Shown here one piece after another: positions 9,406-18,265 of a stretch of DNA of 64,000 nt. Under the pieces are notes generated by a model. That model did no database searches and was not told where the DNA came from. It worked only from the letters and a program-made list of their open reading frames with translations. The position numbers and the translations under genes are program-made. The first letter of the stretch is position 1. Every line of letters begins with the position of its first letter. Source of the stretch: Maribacter caenipelagi (GTDB lineage Bacteria > Bacteroidota > Bacteroidia > Flavobacteriales > Flavobacteriaceae); contig NZ_SNZW01000011.1 in the NCBI RefSeq assembly GCF_004364175.1, positions 558,001-622,000 of the forward strand, in the 5' to 3' direction.

Positions 9406-10205
9406 GATCCTTCGTGTAAGCGTTCTTGTAACTTTTTAAATGGATTAGTTTCTCGGTTTTTGAATGCATGAATAGCTATGGCTATGAAAAGAATAACAGT
9501 ACCTGTCATTGCTGAATAGGCAATGTACATATTAGCGCCGTTATGTCTTACGAAAATAGCAAACAATGCCCAAATACCAACAAGGGCGAATTCTCGCATA
9601 TTTCTTTTCCAAATCATAAGTAGATTTATGACAGTAGCTGCTACAATCATATTTATTGTCCAGGCTTGTTCTGATAACAATCCTCCGTTCCAATCTAGTT
9701 TGCTTAAAAAAGCAGATATGTTCGCAATGGTGGCTACAGTAATCCATCCGCTGTAAAAACAAATGGGCCACCAAACAAAGGCAATGGTAGTGAGTGGAGC
9801 ATCCCAACGCTCCATATTGGTGTTTAGAATAATCTTAATCAATGAAAGTAGTATTCCAAACATGATAACTACAGATAATCCGGTGTAGTTGTACATAAAA
9901 GCAATTACCCAGCAGCAGTTTAAAATGTTCGCTAAGACAAACCAGTAGCCTGTTTGTTCAATAAGATCGCTCGATTTATTACTGAAAAATGCTCTTTTTA
10001 CCTGAAAAATACCATATGCCAACAATCCTAAAAATATGAGTCCCCAAATAGCAAAAGCATATGACGCGGGAGTAAACAAGTTTGCATACTGTGCGCTCAT
10101 CTCGCCAATTGTAGTATCGTTAAGCGTAAATACTTGTGAAATATAGTTGACAATGATGACCAACAGTACAGATGCTAAATTTAGAACAGATAGTTTCTTC
10201 TTCAT
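9402..10205 (-). CDS. TspO/MBR-like tryptophan-rich integral membrane protein
   Basis: A 267-residue polytopic membrane protein with about seven hydrophobic segments. The region around FTPASYAFAIWGLIFLGLLAYG resembles the conserved loop and second helix of the TspO/MBR (tryptophan-rich sensory protein) family. Later W-rich segments (WNGGLLSEQAWTINM, FVWWPICFYSGWITVA) also fit. It is longer than the ~160-residue bacterial TspO, as is usual for a Bacteroidota variant group. Canonical TspO binds porphyrins and acts in oxidative or tetrapyrrole stress; whether this variant does so is not known. It is convergent with the upstream oxidoreductase. Confidence 0.7.
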   Translation of the reverse strand: MKKKLSVLNLASVLLVIIVNYISQVFTLNDTTIGEMSAQYANLFTPASYAFAIWGLIFLGLLAYGIFQVKRAFFSNKSSDLIEQTGYWFVLANILNCCWVIAFMYNYTGLSVVIMFGILLSLIKIILNTNMERWDAPLTTIAFVWWPICFYSGWITVATIANISAFLSKLDWNGGLLSEQAWTINMIVAATVINLLMIWKRNMREFALVGIWALFAIFVRHNGANMYIAYSAMTGTVILFIAIAIHAFKNRETNPFKKLQERLHEGS

Positions 10206-10262
10206 AATACAAAACTATAAGGGTTATCTCATAAAGTTATGCTCTTTGGCACATTAAACGAA

Positions 10263-10934
10263 CTATTTTCGGTAATTACGCTTCTTTTTTACCTCTTTTA
10301 TAGGAACGGGCAGCACGGCATCGCCTAAAAGGGCATAAATCTCACATCCGTCGCAAGGTTCTAGGGTATGTGTTCCTGTAAATTCACCAAATGCCGGGAC
10401 TATCATTTGATGCTCTGTTTTGTAAAAACATGGTAACCGAACAGATTGCCTGCCTAATCCGCTCAATTTAATAGCTGGGTGTATGTGTCCCGAAAAATTG
10501 AATATACCATCTCGTTCTTCAGGGTGATGGGTTAATAAAAAAGAATCGATTATCAATTCGGGAATTACCTTTATTGCTAAAGCTTCATATTTTATCGGAG
10601 AAATAATATCGTGATTGCCGCTTACCAGAGTTATTTCTGCTGATATCGTTTTTACCCATTCTGTAAAAAGTGCCCATTCTGTATTTAGGGAGGAATGGAA
10701 CAAATCACCTAAAAAAACTATCGATTCTGGTTTAAAATGATTCACTACCGAGGTTAGTGCTTCAAAATTTTGCTGTACAGCCTGTTGCGGTACTGCGGCA
10801 CCATATTTTCTAAAATGAGACACTTTACCTAAATGAACATCACTAATTAATAACATTGATTTCTCCACCCAAAATAGGGATCCAGAGAAATGCATTTCAA
10901 AAATTTGATTGCGAAGGGTAATCGAATGGGTCAT
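10263..10934 (-). CDS. pdeM: Ligase-associated DNA damage response endonuclease PdeM
   Basis: A 223-residue calcineurin-like metallophosphoesterase with all metal-binding motifs: LISDVHLGK, FLGDLFHS, SGNHD, THHPE and SGHIHP. Family and context both mark it as PdeM, the last gene of the bacterial ligase-associated repair operon. It starts 14 bp after the stop of the helicase gene and is read from the same transcript. PdeM-type enzymes cut DNA with a two-metal mechanism in processing of damaged ends, together with the exonuclease, helicase and ligase of the operon. The motifs look intact. Confidence 0.92.
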   Translation of the reverse strand: MTHSITLRNQIFEMHFSGSLFWVEKSMLLISDVHLGKVSHFRKYGAAVPQQAVQQNFEALTSVVNHFKPESIVFLGDLFHSSLNTEWALFTEWVKTISAEITLVSGNHDIISPIKYEALAIKVIPELIIDSFLLTHHPEERDGIFNFSGHIHPAIKLSGLGRQSVRLPCFYKTEHQMIVPAFGEFTGTHTLEPCDGCEIYALLGDAVLPVPIKEVKKKRNYRK

Positions 10935-10948
10935 CGATGTAAAATTAG

Positions 10949-13417
10949 TTATTTCTTCATCAATAGCGCGGCCATTTTTTTAATTCGATCAGCGAGTTTT
11001 TCACTAGATAGTTTTTCGCGACTCATGCGGTCGGTGATAAGCGGGAATGAAAACGGAGTTGGTTTTGAGCACTGTTTCCAAACAATTTCTTGCGTGGCAA
11101 TACGCTCTAATGATAGTCGTAAACGCCCTTCTTCCAACTGGTGTTCAAAGGTTTCGGTAAAGGCTTGTTGAAACAATAAATTGTCTGGTTCGTAATCCCT
11201 GAAAACATCAAATAACAATTGAGAACTGCTTTGTAAATGCTTCATTTTAATACCTTTTTTCGGGTATCCGGTGAAGACCATACCACTTATAATGGCAACA
11301 TCTCTAAATCTACGGCGTGCCATTTCTGTTGCGTTCAAACTTTTCTGTAAATCATCAAGCATAAAATCTTTGGTAAACAAATCATTATCCAATACTTGTT
11401 GAATATCTATGGGTTGATCTGATAGTAATTCGAAGCCATAATCATTGAAGGCCAATGAAAAAGTAATGGGAGATAACAAACTAATGCGATACCCTAACAA
11501 ACTTCCCATAGCTTCATGAACAAACCTGCCTTCAAAAGGGTAGAAGAGGTGATGGTAGCCATCGCGAGTTTTAAAGGTTTCAATTAAAAATTCGGAAGGT
11601 TTGGGTACAATGCTATCTCTTCGCTGTCTTTCAAAAAGTGGCGCCAATGCCCTAATTTCTGCAGATTGGTTTTTATTAGGTTCGCTTGAACTATACAGTT
11701 CATTTCTAAGTAATTCAGACATTTGAGCAGATAGTGTTAGTCGGCTCCCCATCCAACTAGAGATTTTATTGGTTTTTTTGTTCGAATTTTTTACCTGAAC
11801 CGTCATTTCTTTTATCCGAATGAATTCTAGGTTTCTTCCTGCGAACGTAAATACATCGCCTCTATTTAGCTTAGAAATAAAGAATTCTTCAATAGATCCG
11901 ATATAACCGCCTTTTTGATATTTAACGGCTATATTGACGTCACCTACAATGGTGCCTATTTGAAAACGGTGCCGCATGGCGACACCACGATTATTGACCT
12001 TGAATTTACCATCTTCTTCTATTTCAACTTTTTTGTACTCGTCATAGCTTTGCAAACTTTGGCTGCCCATGACCAAAAAGTTCAATAACCACTGCCATTT
12101 TTCTTCGGTAAGGGCTTGGTAGCAGAACGTCTGTTTTATTTCTTGATAGATTTCTTTGGGGTAGAATCCGTCTGAAATTGCCAAGGTGGTCAAGTATTGC
12201 AACAGCACATCATAACTGTTAAGGTAGGGCATGCGGTCTTCAACAGTATTCAATTTTACCGCTTTTTGTAATGCTGATGCCTCAATAAGTTCAATGGCAT
12301 GCGTAGGTAGAAAATAGATAACACTTTCTTTTCCAGGTCTATGACCACTACGCCCTGCTCTTTGCAGAAATCGAGCAACACCTTTTGGTCCGCCAATTTG
12401 TATGACGGTTTCTACTGGGGCAAAATCGACACCAAGATCTAGGCTCGAAGTGCAGACAACAGCTTTTAACTGTTCATTTCTAATGGCATTTTCTACCCAA
12501 ACCCTAGTTTCTTTATTTATACTACCATGGTGCATTGCCATTTCACCGGCATATTCAGGGTGTTTTTCCAGAATTTTCTGAAACCAAATTTCGCATTGAC
12601 TACGTGTATTTGTAAAAAGTAAGGTGGTTTTGCTATTGTTGATAATAGGCACTACTTCTTCTAACAAATGAAGCCCTAAATGACCACGCCACGGGAAGGT
12701 TTCCATCTTTTTAGGAATAATACTTTTAACCGTAATCTTCTTATTGATGTTCGCTTTAATAAGAACAGAATTTTCAAGCACCTGTGTCTCCATGCCCAAT
12801 AAAACATCTCGTGCCTGCTCTAAATTACCGATCGTTGCCGAAATACCCCATATTCTTAATTGTGATGAGATGTTCTTTAAACGAGATAAGGCTAGTTCCA
12901 TTTGTACTCCTCGCTTTGTTCCCAATATTTCATGCCATTCATCTACAACAATAGCAGAGCAATCTTTGAAAATTTTATCATAGCCTTTTGTGGCTAATAG
13001 TAATTGTAAGCTTTCTGGAGTAGTAATCAACAAATCGGGCATTTGTTTTTTTTGCTGTGCACGTTCTTTGGTAGTCGTGTCACCAGAACGAATACCAACA
13101 GTCATTTGAGTATCTAGATCTAAGGTAATGCGTTCTGCAGATTGTTTTATTTCTTGGGATAAAGCGCGAAGCGGAGTAATCCAAATTGCCTTTAATCCTT
13201 TTTTGTGCTTGGTCTTATAATCAGGATTATTTTTGATGTAATTCAATACAATAGGAAACCATAATGCATAGGTTTTACCACTACCCGTAGGAGCATTCAA
13301 GAGTCCGTTTTTACCCTGCAGAAAAGCTTTCCAAGTATCTTTTTGGAATTTAAATGGCTTCCAACCTTGTTCTTGAAACCAATATTCGGCGATATCATAT
13401 AACTTCTCTCTATTCAT
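10949..13417 (-). CDS. Ligase-associated DNA damage response DEXH-box helicase (Lhr family)
   Basis: An 822-residue SF2 helicase of the Lhr-core type. Motif I is APTGSGKTYALWFP, motif II VVDEWHE (DEWH rather than DEAH), motif III SATIGN, and motif VI QRAGRSGHRPG. An Lhr winged-helix/beta-barrel module follows, where GSRLTLSAQM is recognisable. The family unwinds DNA or RNA-DNA hybrids 3'-5' and here belongs to the four-gene ligase-associated repair operon. The start overlaps the ligase stop by 8 bp, which supports translational coupling and a shared complex or pathway. Confidence 0.95.
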   Translation of the reverse strand: MNREKLYDIAEYWFQEQGWKPFKFQKDTWKAFLQGKNGLLNAPTGSGKTYALWFPIVLNYIKNNPDYKTKHKKGLKAIWITPLRALSQEIKQSAERITLDLDTQMTVGIRSGDTTTKERAQQKKQMPDLLITTPESLQLLLATKGYDKIFKDCSAIVVDEWHEILGTKRGVQMELALSRLKNISSQLRIWGISATIGNLEQARDVLLGMETQVLENSVLIKANINKKITVKSIIPKKMETFPWRGHLGLHLLEEVVPIINNSKTTLLFTNTRSQCEIWFQKILEKHPEYAGEMAMHHGSINKETRVWVENAIRNEQLKAVVCTSSLDLGVDFAPVETVIQIGGPKGVARFLQRAGRSGHRPGKESVIYFLPTHAIELIEASALQKAVKLNTVEDRMPYLNSYDVLLQYLTTLAISDGFYPKEIYQEIKQTFCYQALTEEKWQWLLNFLVMGSQSLQSYDEYKKVEIEEDGKFKVNNRGVAMRHRFQIGTIVGDVNIAVKYQKGGYIGSIEEFFISKLNRGDVFTFAGRNLEFIRIKEMTVQVKNSNKKTNKISSWMGSRLTLSAQMSELLRNELYSSSEPNKNQSAEIRALAPLFERQRRDSIVPKPSEFLIETFKTRDGYHHLFYPFEGRFVHEAMGSLLGYRISLLSPITFSLAFNDYGFELLSDQPIDIQQVLDNDLFTKDFMLDDLQKSLNATEMARRRFRDVAIISGMVFTGYPKKGIKMKHLQSSSQLLFDVFRDYEPDNLLFQQAFTETFEHQLEEGRLRLSLERIATQEIVWKQCSKPTPFSFPLITDRMSREKLSSEKLADRIKKMAALLMKK

Positions 13418-15029
13418 TGCTCGGAATTAAGTTCTTCAAATCCTCAAGCGTATTTGCTTCGTGAATATTCTTGTCTTTTCGCCATCGTAACATTCTTGGA
13501 AATCGAGTGGCAATTCCACTTTTATGACGTTTAGATAATGCGATACCTTCAAATGCGATTTCGAACACGTGATGCGGAGTTACACTTCGCACTGGCCCAA
13601 ATCTTTCTAGGGTGTTTTTCTTTATCCAGGCATCTAGTTTTCTAAATTCTAGATCGGTTAATCCAGAATAGGCTTTAGCGAACGTAACCAGTTCTTTTTC
13701 TCCTTCTTCATTATCTTTCCAAAGTGCAAAGGTGTAATCTGTAAAAAGATTACTGCGCCTTCCATGTCCGCGCATCGCATAAGTTAATACAGCGTCTATA
13801 GTTAATGGGTCTACTTTCCATTTCCACCAATCGCCTTTTTTTCGCCCTACTAAATAAGGAGAATTTTTTCTTTTGAGCATGAGTCCTTCACTATACATTT
13901 CGCGAGAACGATCTCTTTCTTGAGCCAATTCATCCCAAGAATTAAAATGCATTGTATCGGATAGGTGAAGAGGGATATCACTTCGGCTCCGCTCGGTGAC
14001 CTCATCAAACATATTCTCCAGTATTTTTCTGCGTTCTATAAAAGGTGTTTGTCGAATATCTTTTCCTTCCCACTCTAAAATATCATAAGCTTTCAAAATA
14101 ACAGGAACCTTTTTTAATAGTGCTGCGGATATGTTTTTACGACCAATTCTCGTCTGTAGGTCATTGAAGGTACCGATTGTACCATTGGGAAAAGGAAGTA
14201 TTTCACCATCTATGACTGTTCCGTTTGGGATTACGCTAACGAACTTTTCGAATTCGGGATACTTATCGGTCACTAATTCTTCACCACGGCTCCACACAAA
14301 TAGTTTATCATTTCTAAGGATAACTTGTGAGCGGATGCCATCCCATTTATGTTCTGCCGACCAGTCATGAATATCGCCTAAGTCAGAAGCTTCACCTTCT
14401 ATTGCATAGGCTAAATAAAATGGGTAGGGTTTAGATAAGTAATCACTCTCATTTTCTTCAAGTACCAATTGCTGAAAAGAAATAGTGTTCGGGTCCCAAT
14501 TACCCATCAGTTTATACGCTAAAATATCTTCATCTATTTCTGTGGCTTTTGCCAAAGCACGTGTCATAAGTTTTTGACTAACGCCGATTCTGAATCCGCC
14601 AGTAATCAGTTTTGTAAATACAAAACGTTCGTAGTAGTTGAGTACTTTCCAGTTTTCATAGAGATATGCTTTTTTGTCTTCGTCAGTCTTCTTTTTTAGG
14701 GCAATCATTTCCTCTAAAAAAACGGTCAGACTTTTATCTGATGATTGATTTGCAGTAGGAATAACCAAAGCAATGGTCTCTGCCAAATCACCTACAATAT
14801 GATAGCTTTCTTCAAATAACCACAGCGGAATATTTGCCAATTCTGACGCCCAGGTTCTTAGAAGAGTAGTGTTAACAGGTCTTGGCGGTCTTCGATGAGA
14901 TAAAATAGCGATTGTCCATACTTTATCGGCATCGTTAGCTTTTAAAAAGTAGTCGGTCAATGCCTGTACCTTAACCGTAGTTTTATTGGTACTGTCTAAT
15001 GTTTTTATGAGTAGCGCAAAATTTTTCAT
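13410..15029 (-). CDS. ATP-dependent DNA ligase of the ligase-associated repair operon
   Basis: A 539-residue ATP-dependent DNA ligase (LigB/LigC-like, not LigA). It has an N-terminal helical DNA-binding domain, then the adenylation domain with motif I E-H-K-W-D-G-I-R (the lysine is the AMP-accepting residue), motif III VIDGEIL, motif IV EGLMLKR and motif V GDWWKWK. An OB-fold C-terminus follows. It seals nicks after processing by the co-encoded exonuclease, helicase and PdeM. It overlaps the exonuclease stop by 4 bp (ATGA type) and the helicase start by 8 bp. A short SERSRSD insertion around residue 345 looks like low-complexity variation within a loop. Confidence 0.95.
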   Translation of the reverse strand: MKNFALLIKTLDSTNKTTVKVQALTDYFLKANDADKVWTIAILSHRRPPRPVNTTLLRTWASELANIPLWLFEESYHIVGDLAETIALVIPTANQSSDKSLTVFLEEMIALKKKTDEDKKAYLYENWKVLNYYERFVFTKLITGGFRIGVSQKLMTRALAKATEIDEDILAYKLMGNWDPNTISFQQLVLEENESDYLSKPYPFYLAYAIEGEASDLGDIHDWSAEHKWDGIRSQVILRNDKLFVWSRGEELVTDKYPEFEKFVSVIPNGTVIDGEILPFPNGTIGTFNDLQTRIGRKNISAALLKKVPVILKAYDILEWEGKDIRQTPFIERRKILENMFDEVTERSRSDIPLHLSDTMHFNSWDELAQERDRSREMYSEGLMLKRKNSPYLVGRKKGDWWKWKVDPLTIDAVLTYAMRGHGRRSNLFTDYTFALWKDNEEGEKELVTFAKAYSGLTDLEFRKLDAWIKKNTLERFGPVRSVTPHHVFEIAFEGIALSKRHKSGIATRFPRMLRWRKDKNIHEANTLEDLKNLIPSNE

Positions 15030-16051
15030 GATGCAACAGTAGATTTAGACGCTAATGCAGTTTCGTTTTCTTCTTCGCCATATTGTGTAGCCTCGGTACG
15101 TGCGTCATACCCTTGTTCGCGTAAATATTTCGAGAATATATCGGTGTATCCGTGTGTAGAAATGATTTTTTCAGCTCCCGTTACTTTAATACTTTCCAGA
15201 AGTCCGCCCCAATCGCAATGGTCACTAAGCACAAAGCCTTTGTCAACTGCTCTCCTTCTTCTAGCACCTCTAAAGGTCATCCATCCACTAGCAGAAGCAG
15301 TAACATAGGGCACCATTTTTCTTATCCATGTACTGCCATGTGCACTTGGTGGTGCTAAAACGATATTGCCTAACAGTTGTTCTTTCTTTGTTTCTTTGGT
15401 AATAAGAGTCGTTTTCGGAAAATTTACTAAAGGTCGCAAGACCTCTGTCATATTTTCGATGGCACCATGGGTGTATATTTCGCCAATATCAGTATTCAAA
15501 TATTTTAGTAGACGCTGTGCTTTTCCTAAACTATACCCGAAAAGAATAGAGGTTTTGCCTTTAGCTTTATTTTCTGCCCACCAGTTATTAATATTTTCTA
15601 GCACCTCTGCTTGTGGCGTCCATTTAAATGCTGGGAGCCCAAAAGTACATTCGGTAATAAAGGTGTGGCATTTTATAGGTTCATACGGAGTAGAGATACC
15701 ATCATTTTCGGTTTTGTAATCACCTGTAAATACCCAAACTTCGCCTTTATGTTCAACTCGTATTTGTGATGAACCAATTATATGACCTGCAGGGTGCAGA
15801 CTAAATTTTACGTTATTTATTATAAAAGTTTCACCCCATTCTTTTCCTTCAACATTGATTTCACCTAATCGATGTAGAATAATTGGAACATTTCTGTGGT
15901 GTGTAATATACTTTTTATGACCGTATCTACTGTGGTCGGCATGCCCATGTGAAATAATGGCATGGTTTACTGGTTTCCACGGGTCAAGGTAGACCTTGGC
16001 TTTTTCGCAATAAATGCCATTGGCCGTAAATTGTAATAGAGGAGTTTTCAT
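15026..16051 (-). CDS. Ligase-associated DNA damage response exonuclease (metallo-beta-lactamase/beta-CASP fold)
   Basis: A 341-residue MBL-fold nuclease. It has the metal-binding signature ISHGHADHSRYG (H-x-H-x-D-H), further ligands in HPAGHIIGS and FTGDYK, and SDHCDWGGL plus a final STHGY. This is the SNM1/beta-CASP-like 'ligase-associated exonuclease' family. It is the first gene of the four-gene operon (exonuclease, ligase, helicase, PdeM) and ends inside the ligase start. The pathway is thought to repair certain double-strand or cross-link lesions in many bacteria. Divergently transcribed from the TerB-like gene at 16154. Confidence 0.93.
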   Translation of the reverse strand: MKTPLLQFTANGIYCEKAKVYLDPWKPVNHAIISHGHADHSRYGHKKYITHHRNVPIILHRLGEINVEGKEWGETFIINNVKFSLHPAGHIIGSSQIRVEHKGEVWVFTGDYKTENDGISTPYEPIKCHTFITECTFGLPAFKWTPQAEVLENINNWWAENKAKGKTSILFGYSLGKAQRLLKYLNTDIGEIYTHGAIENMTEVLRPLVNFPKTTLITKETKKEQLLGNIVLAPPSAHGSTWIRKMVPYVTASASGWMTFRGARRRRAVDKGFVLSDHCDWGGLLESIKVTGAEKIISTHGYTDIFSKYLREQGYDARTEATQYGEEENETALASKSTVAS

Positions 16052-16153
16052 AGCGACATCAAGTTACAAATTTTGCATGCAAACAAAGTTGATGACAAAC
16101 TAAACTATGACCTCTAAAAAAATTATATTTGCTCAATAATTAAAAAATAAGAT

Positions 16154-16576
16154 ATGTCTTTTGCAGATTTATATAGTAGCGGTGAGCACAGAAGAAACGT
16201 AGCTCATTTTGCAGCTTTGGCAACTTTAGCGTCTATTGATGGTGAAATTAGTACTGAAGAAAAAAAATTATTAGATCGTTTCGCTACTAAATTAGATATT
16301 ACCGAGTCTGAGTATGAAGAGGTGTTTAAGAAAGAAAATAAATACCCTATCGATTCTACACCAGATTCTGAGAAACGATTAGAGCGTTTATACGATTTGT
16401 TTAGAATCGTGTATTCTGATCATGAAATTGATGATGAAGAAAGACTATTAATTAAAAAATATGCTATTGGTCTTGGCTTTACCGGTGAAAAAGCAGATGC
16501 TATTATAGAACGTTCTATAGCTATTTTTGGTGGTAGAATAGATTTTGATGATTATCTATACTTAGTAAAAAATTAA
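16154..16576 (+). CDS. TerB-like protein, copy 4 (divergent form)
   Basis: A 140-residue acidic helical protein with the TerB-like double acidic loop: LASIDGEISTEEKKLL and VYSDHEIDDEERLLI. It is longer and more diverged than the three short copies near mfd. No signal peptide or membrane segment is seen. It stands alone, divergent from the repair operon and ending at a strong terminator shared with the convergent fbp. Function unknown; the duplicated metal-loop pattern is the only support for the family call. Confidence 0.7.
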   Translation: MSFADLYSSGEHRRNVAHFAALATLASIDGEISTEEKKLLDRFATKLDITESEYEEVFKKENKYPIDSTPDSEKRLERLYDLFRIVYSDHEIDDEERLLIKKYAIGLGFTGEKADAIIERSIAIFGGRIDFDDYLYLVKN

Positions 16577-16602
16577 GCGTTGAAAAATGTGAAAATAAAA
16601 AA

Positions 16603-16627
16603 GGGAGCAATTTGCTCCCTTTTTTTA
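16603..16627. terminator. Bidirectional intrinsic terminator between the TerB-like gene and fbp
   Basis: A 7-bp perfect stem GGGAGCA / TGCTCCC (16603-16609 with 16613-16619) with a 3-nt loop. It is flanked by an A-run on the left and a T-run (16620-16627) on the right, so both strands have a hairpin followed by U residues. It lies between two convergent genes. Confidence 0.9.
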
Positions 16628-17638
16628 TTAATGATATTTATTTAAAAATTCTTGTAGTTTTTCGACCATGTTTTTGCTTCCGCAGAAGAACGGAACCCGT
16701 TGATGGAGTTCTGTTGGTTCAATATCCATAATCCTGTTTTTACCGCCAATTGCCAATCCGTTAGCTTGTTCTGCCAAAAACGCCATGGGATTGCATTCGT
16801 ATAATAATCTTAGTTTACCACTTTCAGTAACACTACTTTTTGGATACATATAAATACCACCTTTAATCATGTTTCTATGAAAGTCAGATACTAAAGAACC
16901 TATGTACCTAGAGGTATAAGGTCTATCACCTTCTTCCATTTGGCAATACTTTATATAATCTTTCACACCTTGATGAAAATGTACGTAGTTACCTTCGTTT
17001 ACAGAGTAGATTCTTCCATTTTCAGGAAATTTCATATTAGGGTGAGATAGATAAAAAGTACCCAAGGCCGGGTTTAAGGTAAACCCGTTTACACCATCAC
17101 CTGTTGTATACACCAACATAGTAGACGTACCGTAAACTACGTAACCTGCAGCTACTTGCTTATTACCAGGTTGTAAAAAATCTTCTATTGTAACAGGTGT
17201 ACCTACGGGAGTTATACGTCTGTAAATAGAAAAAATAGTACCAACCGAAACATTGACGTCAATGTTAGAAGATCCATCTAAAGGATCGATAAGTACTACA
17301 TATTTATTCTGGTGATTGTCGTCATTACTGTTGATACTAATGAAACTATCTTCTTCCTCAGAGGCAATACCGCAAACAATTTCTCTGTTTTTAAGAGTCT
17401 GAATAAATTTATCATTGGCAAAAAGGTCAAGCTTTTGTTGATCCTCACCTTGAATGTTGGTTTCGCCAACTCCGCCTAAGATATCGATTAGACCTGCTTT
17501 GCTTACCTCGTGGTTGACAACTTTTGCAGCTAATCTAATGGCATTGATAAGCTTTGATAATTCACCCGAGGAATATTGAAATGAGTCTTGATTTTCAATG
17601 ATAAATTCCCCTAGGGTCTGATTTCTTTTTGGAGACAT
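16628..17638 (-). CDS. fbp: Class I fructose-1,6-bisphosphatase
   Basis: 336 residues, the normal class I length. The metal/substrate motifs [28 protein letters not shown] and the C-terminal [11 protein letters not shown]...[11 protein letters not shown] are intact. It hydrolyses fructose-1,6-bisphosphate to fructose-6-phosphate in gluconeogenesis in the cytoplasm. It is monocistronic, terminated by the bidirectional hairpin at 16603-16627, and divergent from the acetyltransferase-aspartate kinase pair. Confidence 0.98.
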   Translation of the reverse strand: MSPKRNQTLGEFIIENQDSFQYSSGELSKLINAIRLAAKVVNHEVSKAGLIDILGGVGETNIQGEDQQKLDLFANDKFIQTLKNREIVCGIASEEEDSFISINSNDDNHQNKYVVLIDPLDGSSNIDVNVSVGTIFSIYRRITPVGTPVTIEDFLQPGNKQVAAGYVVYGTSTMLVYTTGDGVNGFTLNPALGTFYLSHPNMKFPENGRIYSVNEGNYVHFHQGVKDYIKYCQMEEGDRPYTSRYIGSLVSDFHRNMIKGGIYMYPKSSVTESGKLRLLYECNPMAFLAEQANGLAIGGKNRIMDIEPTELHQRVPFFCGSKNMVEKLQEFLNKYH

Positions 17639-17718
17639 CTTTTAGTTTATGGTTTATACAAATATCGTGTATTTTGTTAAACGTTCAATTTAGATTTTAA
17701 TTACATTTTTTAAATTTA

Positions 17719-17726
17719 TAACTTTG
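17719..17726 (+). promoter_or_regulatory. Candidate Bacteroidota -7 box upstream of the acetyltransferase / aspartate kinase genes
   Basis: The octamer TAACTTTG fits the Bacteroidota -7 consensus TAnnTTTG and lies 19 bp before the ATG at 17746. I do not see a convincing TTG at -33, so the assignment rests on the -7 box and position only. Confidence 0.35.
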
Positions 17727-17745
17727 TGTTTTATTTGTAACAATT

Positions 17746-18228
17746 ATGGATTATACAATTAGAGTTGCCCAGAGGGAAGACATGAAGCAGGTGCTTCACT
17801 TAATTCAAGAATTAGCCACTTTTGAAAAGGAAGATGATGCCGTAGAGGTAAGTGTGCAGAATTTAGAAGAAGATGGTTTTGGTAAACAAAAATTGTTCCA
17901 CTGTTTTGTTGCAGAAAAGAATGATAACATCGTAGGTATGGCTTTGGTTTACCCAAGGTATTCTACTTGGAAAGGACCAGTTATTCATTTAGAAGATTTA
18001 ATCGTTACCAAAGAAATGCGCGGTAGCGGTTTGGGAACGGCACTTTTAAATGAGGTGGTTAAATATGGCGATGCGTTAGGTGTAAAAAGAATTAGCTGGG
18101 AAGTAATAGATTGGAACGAGCCAGCCATTGGTTTTTACGAAAGTAAAGGAGCCAATGTCATGAGAGATTGGGATGTTGTTCAATTAGATGAAGCCGGAAT
18201 GAAAGAGTATTTAAGCGCATTAGCGTAA
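17746..18228 (+). CDS. GNAT family N-acetyltransferase
   Basis: A 160-residue single-domain GNAT with a clear acetyl-CoA binding loop, LIVTKEMRGSGLGTALLNEVV (R-G-x-G-x-A type), and the C-terminal ISWEVIDWNEPAIGFYESKGA. The latter is typical of the diamine/spermidine acetyltransferase-like subgroup. It probably acetylates an amine with acetyl-CoA; the substrate cannot be told. It lies 37 bp upstream of aspartate kinase in the same direction and is probably co-transcribed. Confidence 0.88.
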   Translation: MDYTIRVAQREDMKQVLHLIQELATFEKEDDAVEVSVQNLEEDGFGKQKLFHCFVAEKNDNIVGMALVYPRYSTWKGPVIHLEDLIVTKEMRGSGLGTALLNEVVKYGDALGVKRISWEVIDWNEPAIGFYESKGANVMRDWDVVQLDEAGMKEYLSALA

Positions 18229-18265
18229 TTGAAAAAGAACTATAAAACGTAGATAGCAATAGCAT

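Noticed and set aside
15366-15719. 117-codon plus-strand frame antisense to the exonuclease
   Set aside because: It lies fully within a well-supported gene on the other strand and has no recognisable domain. It is a shadow frame.
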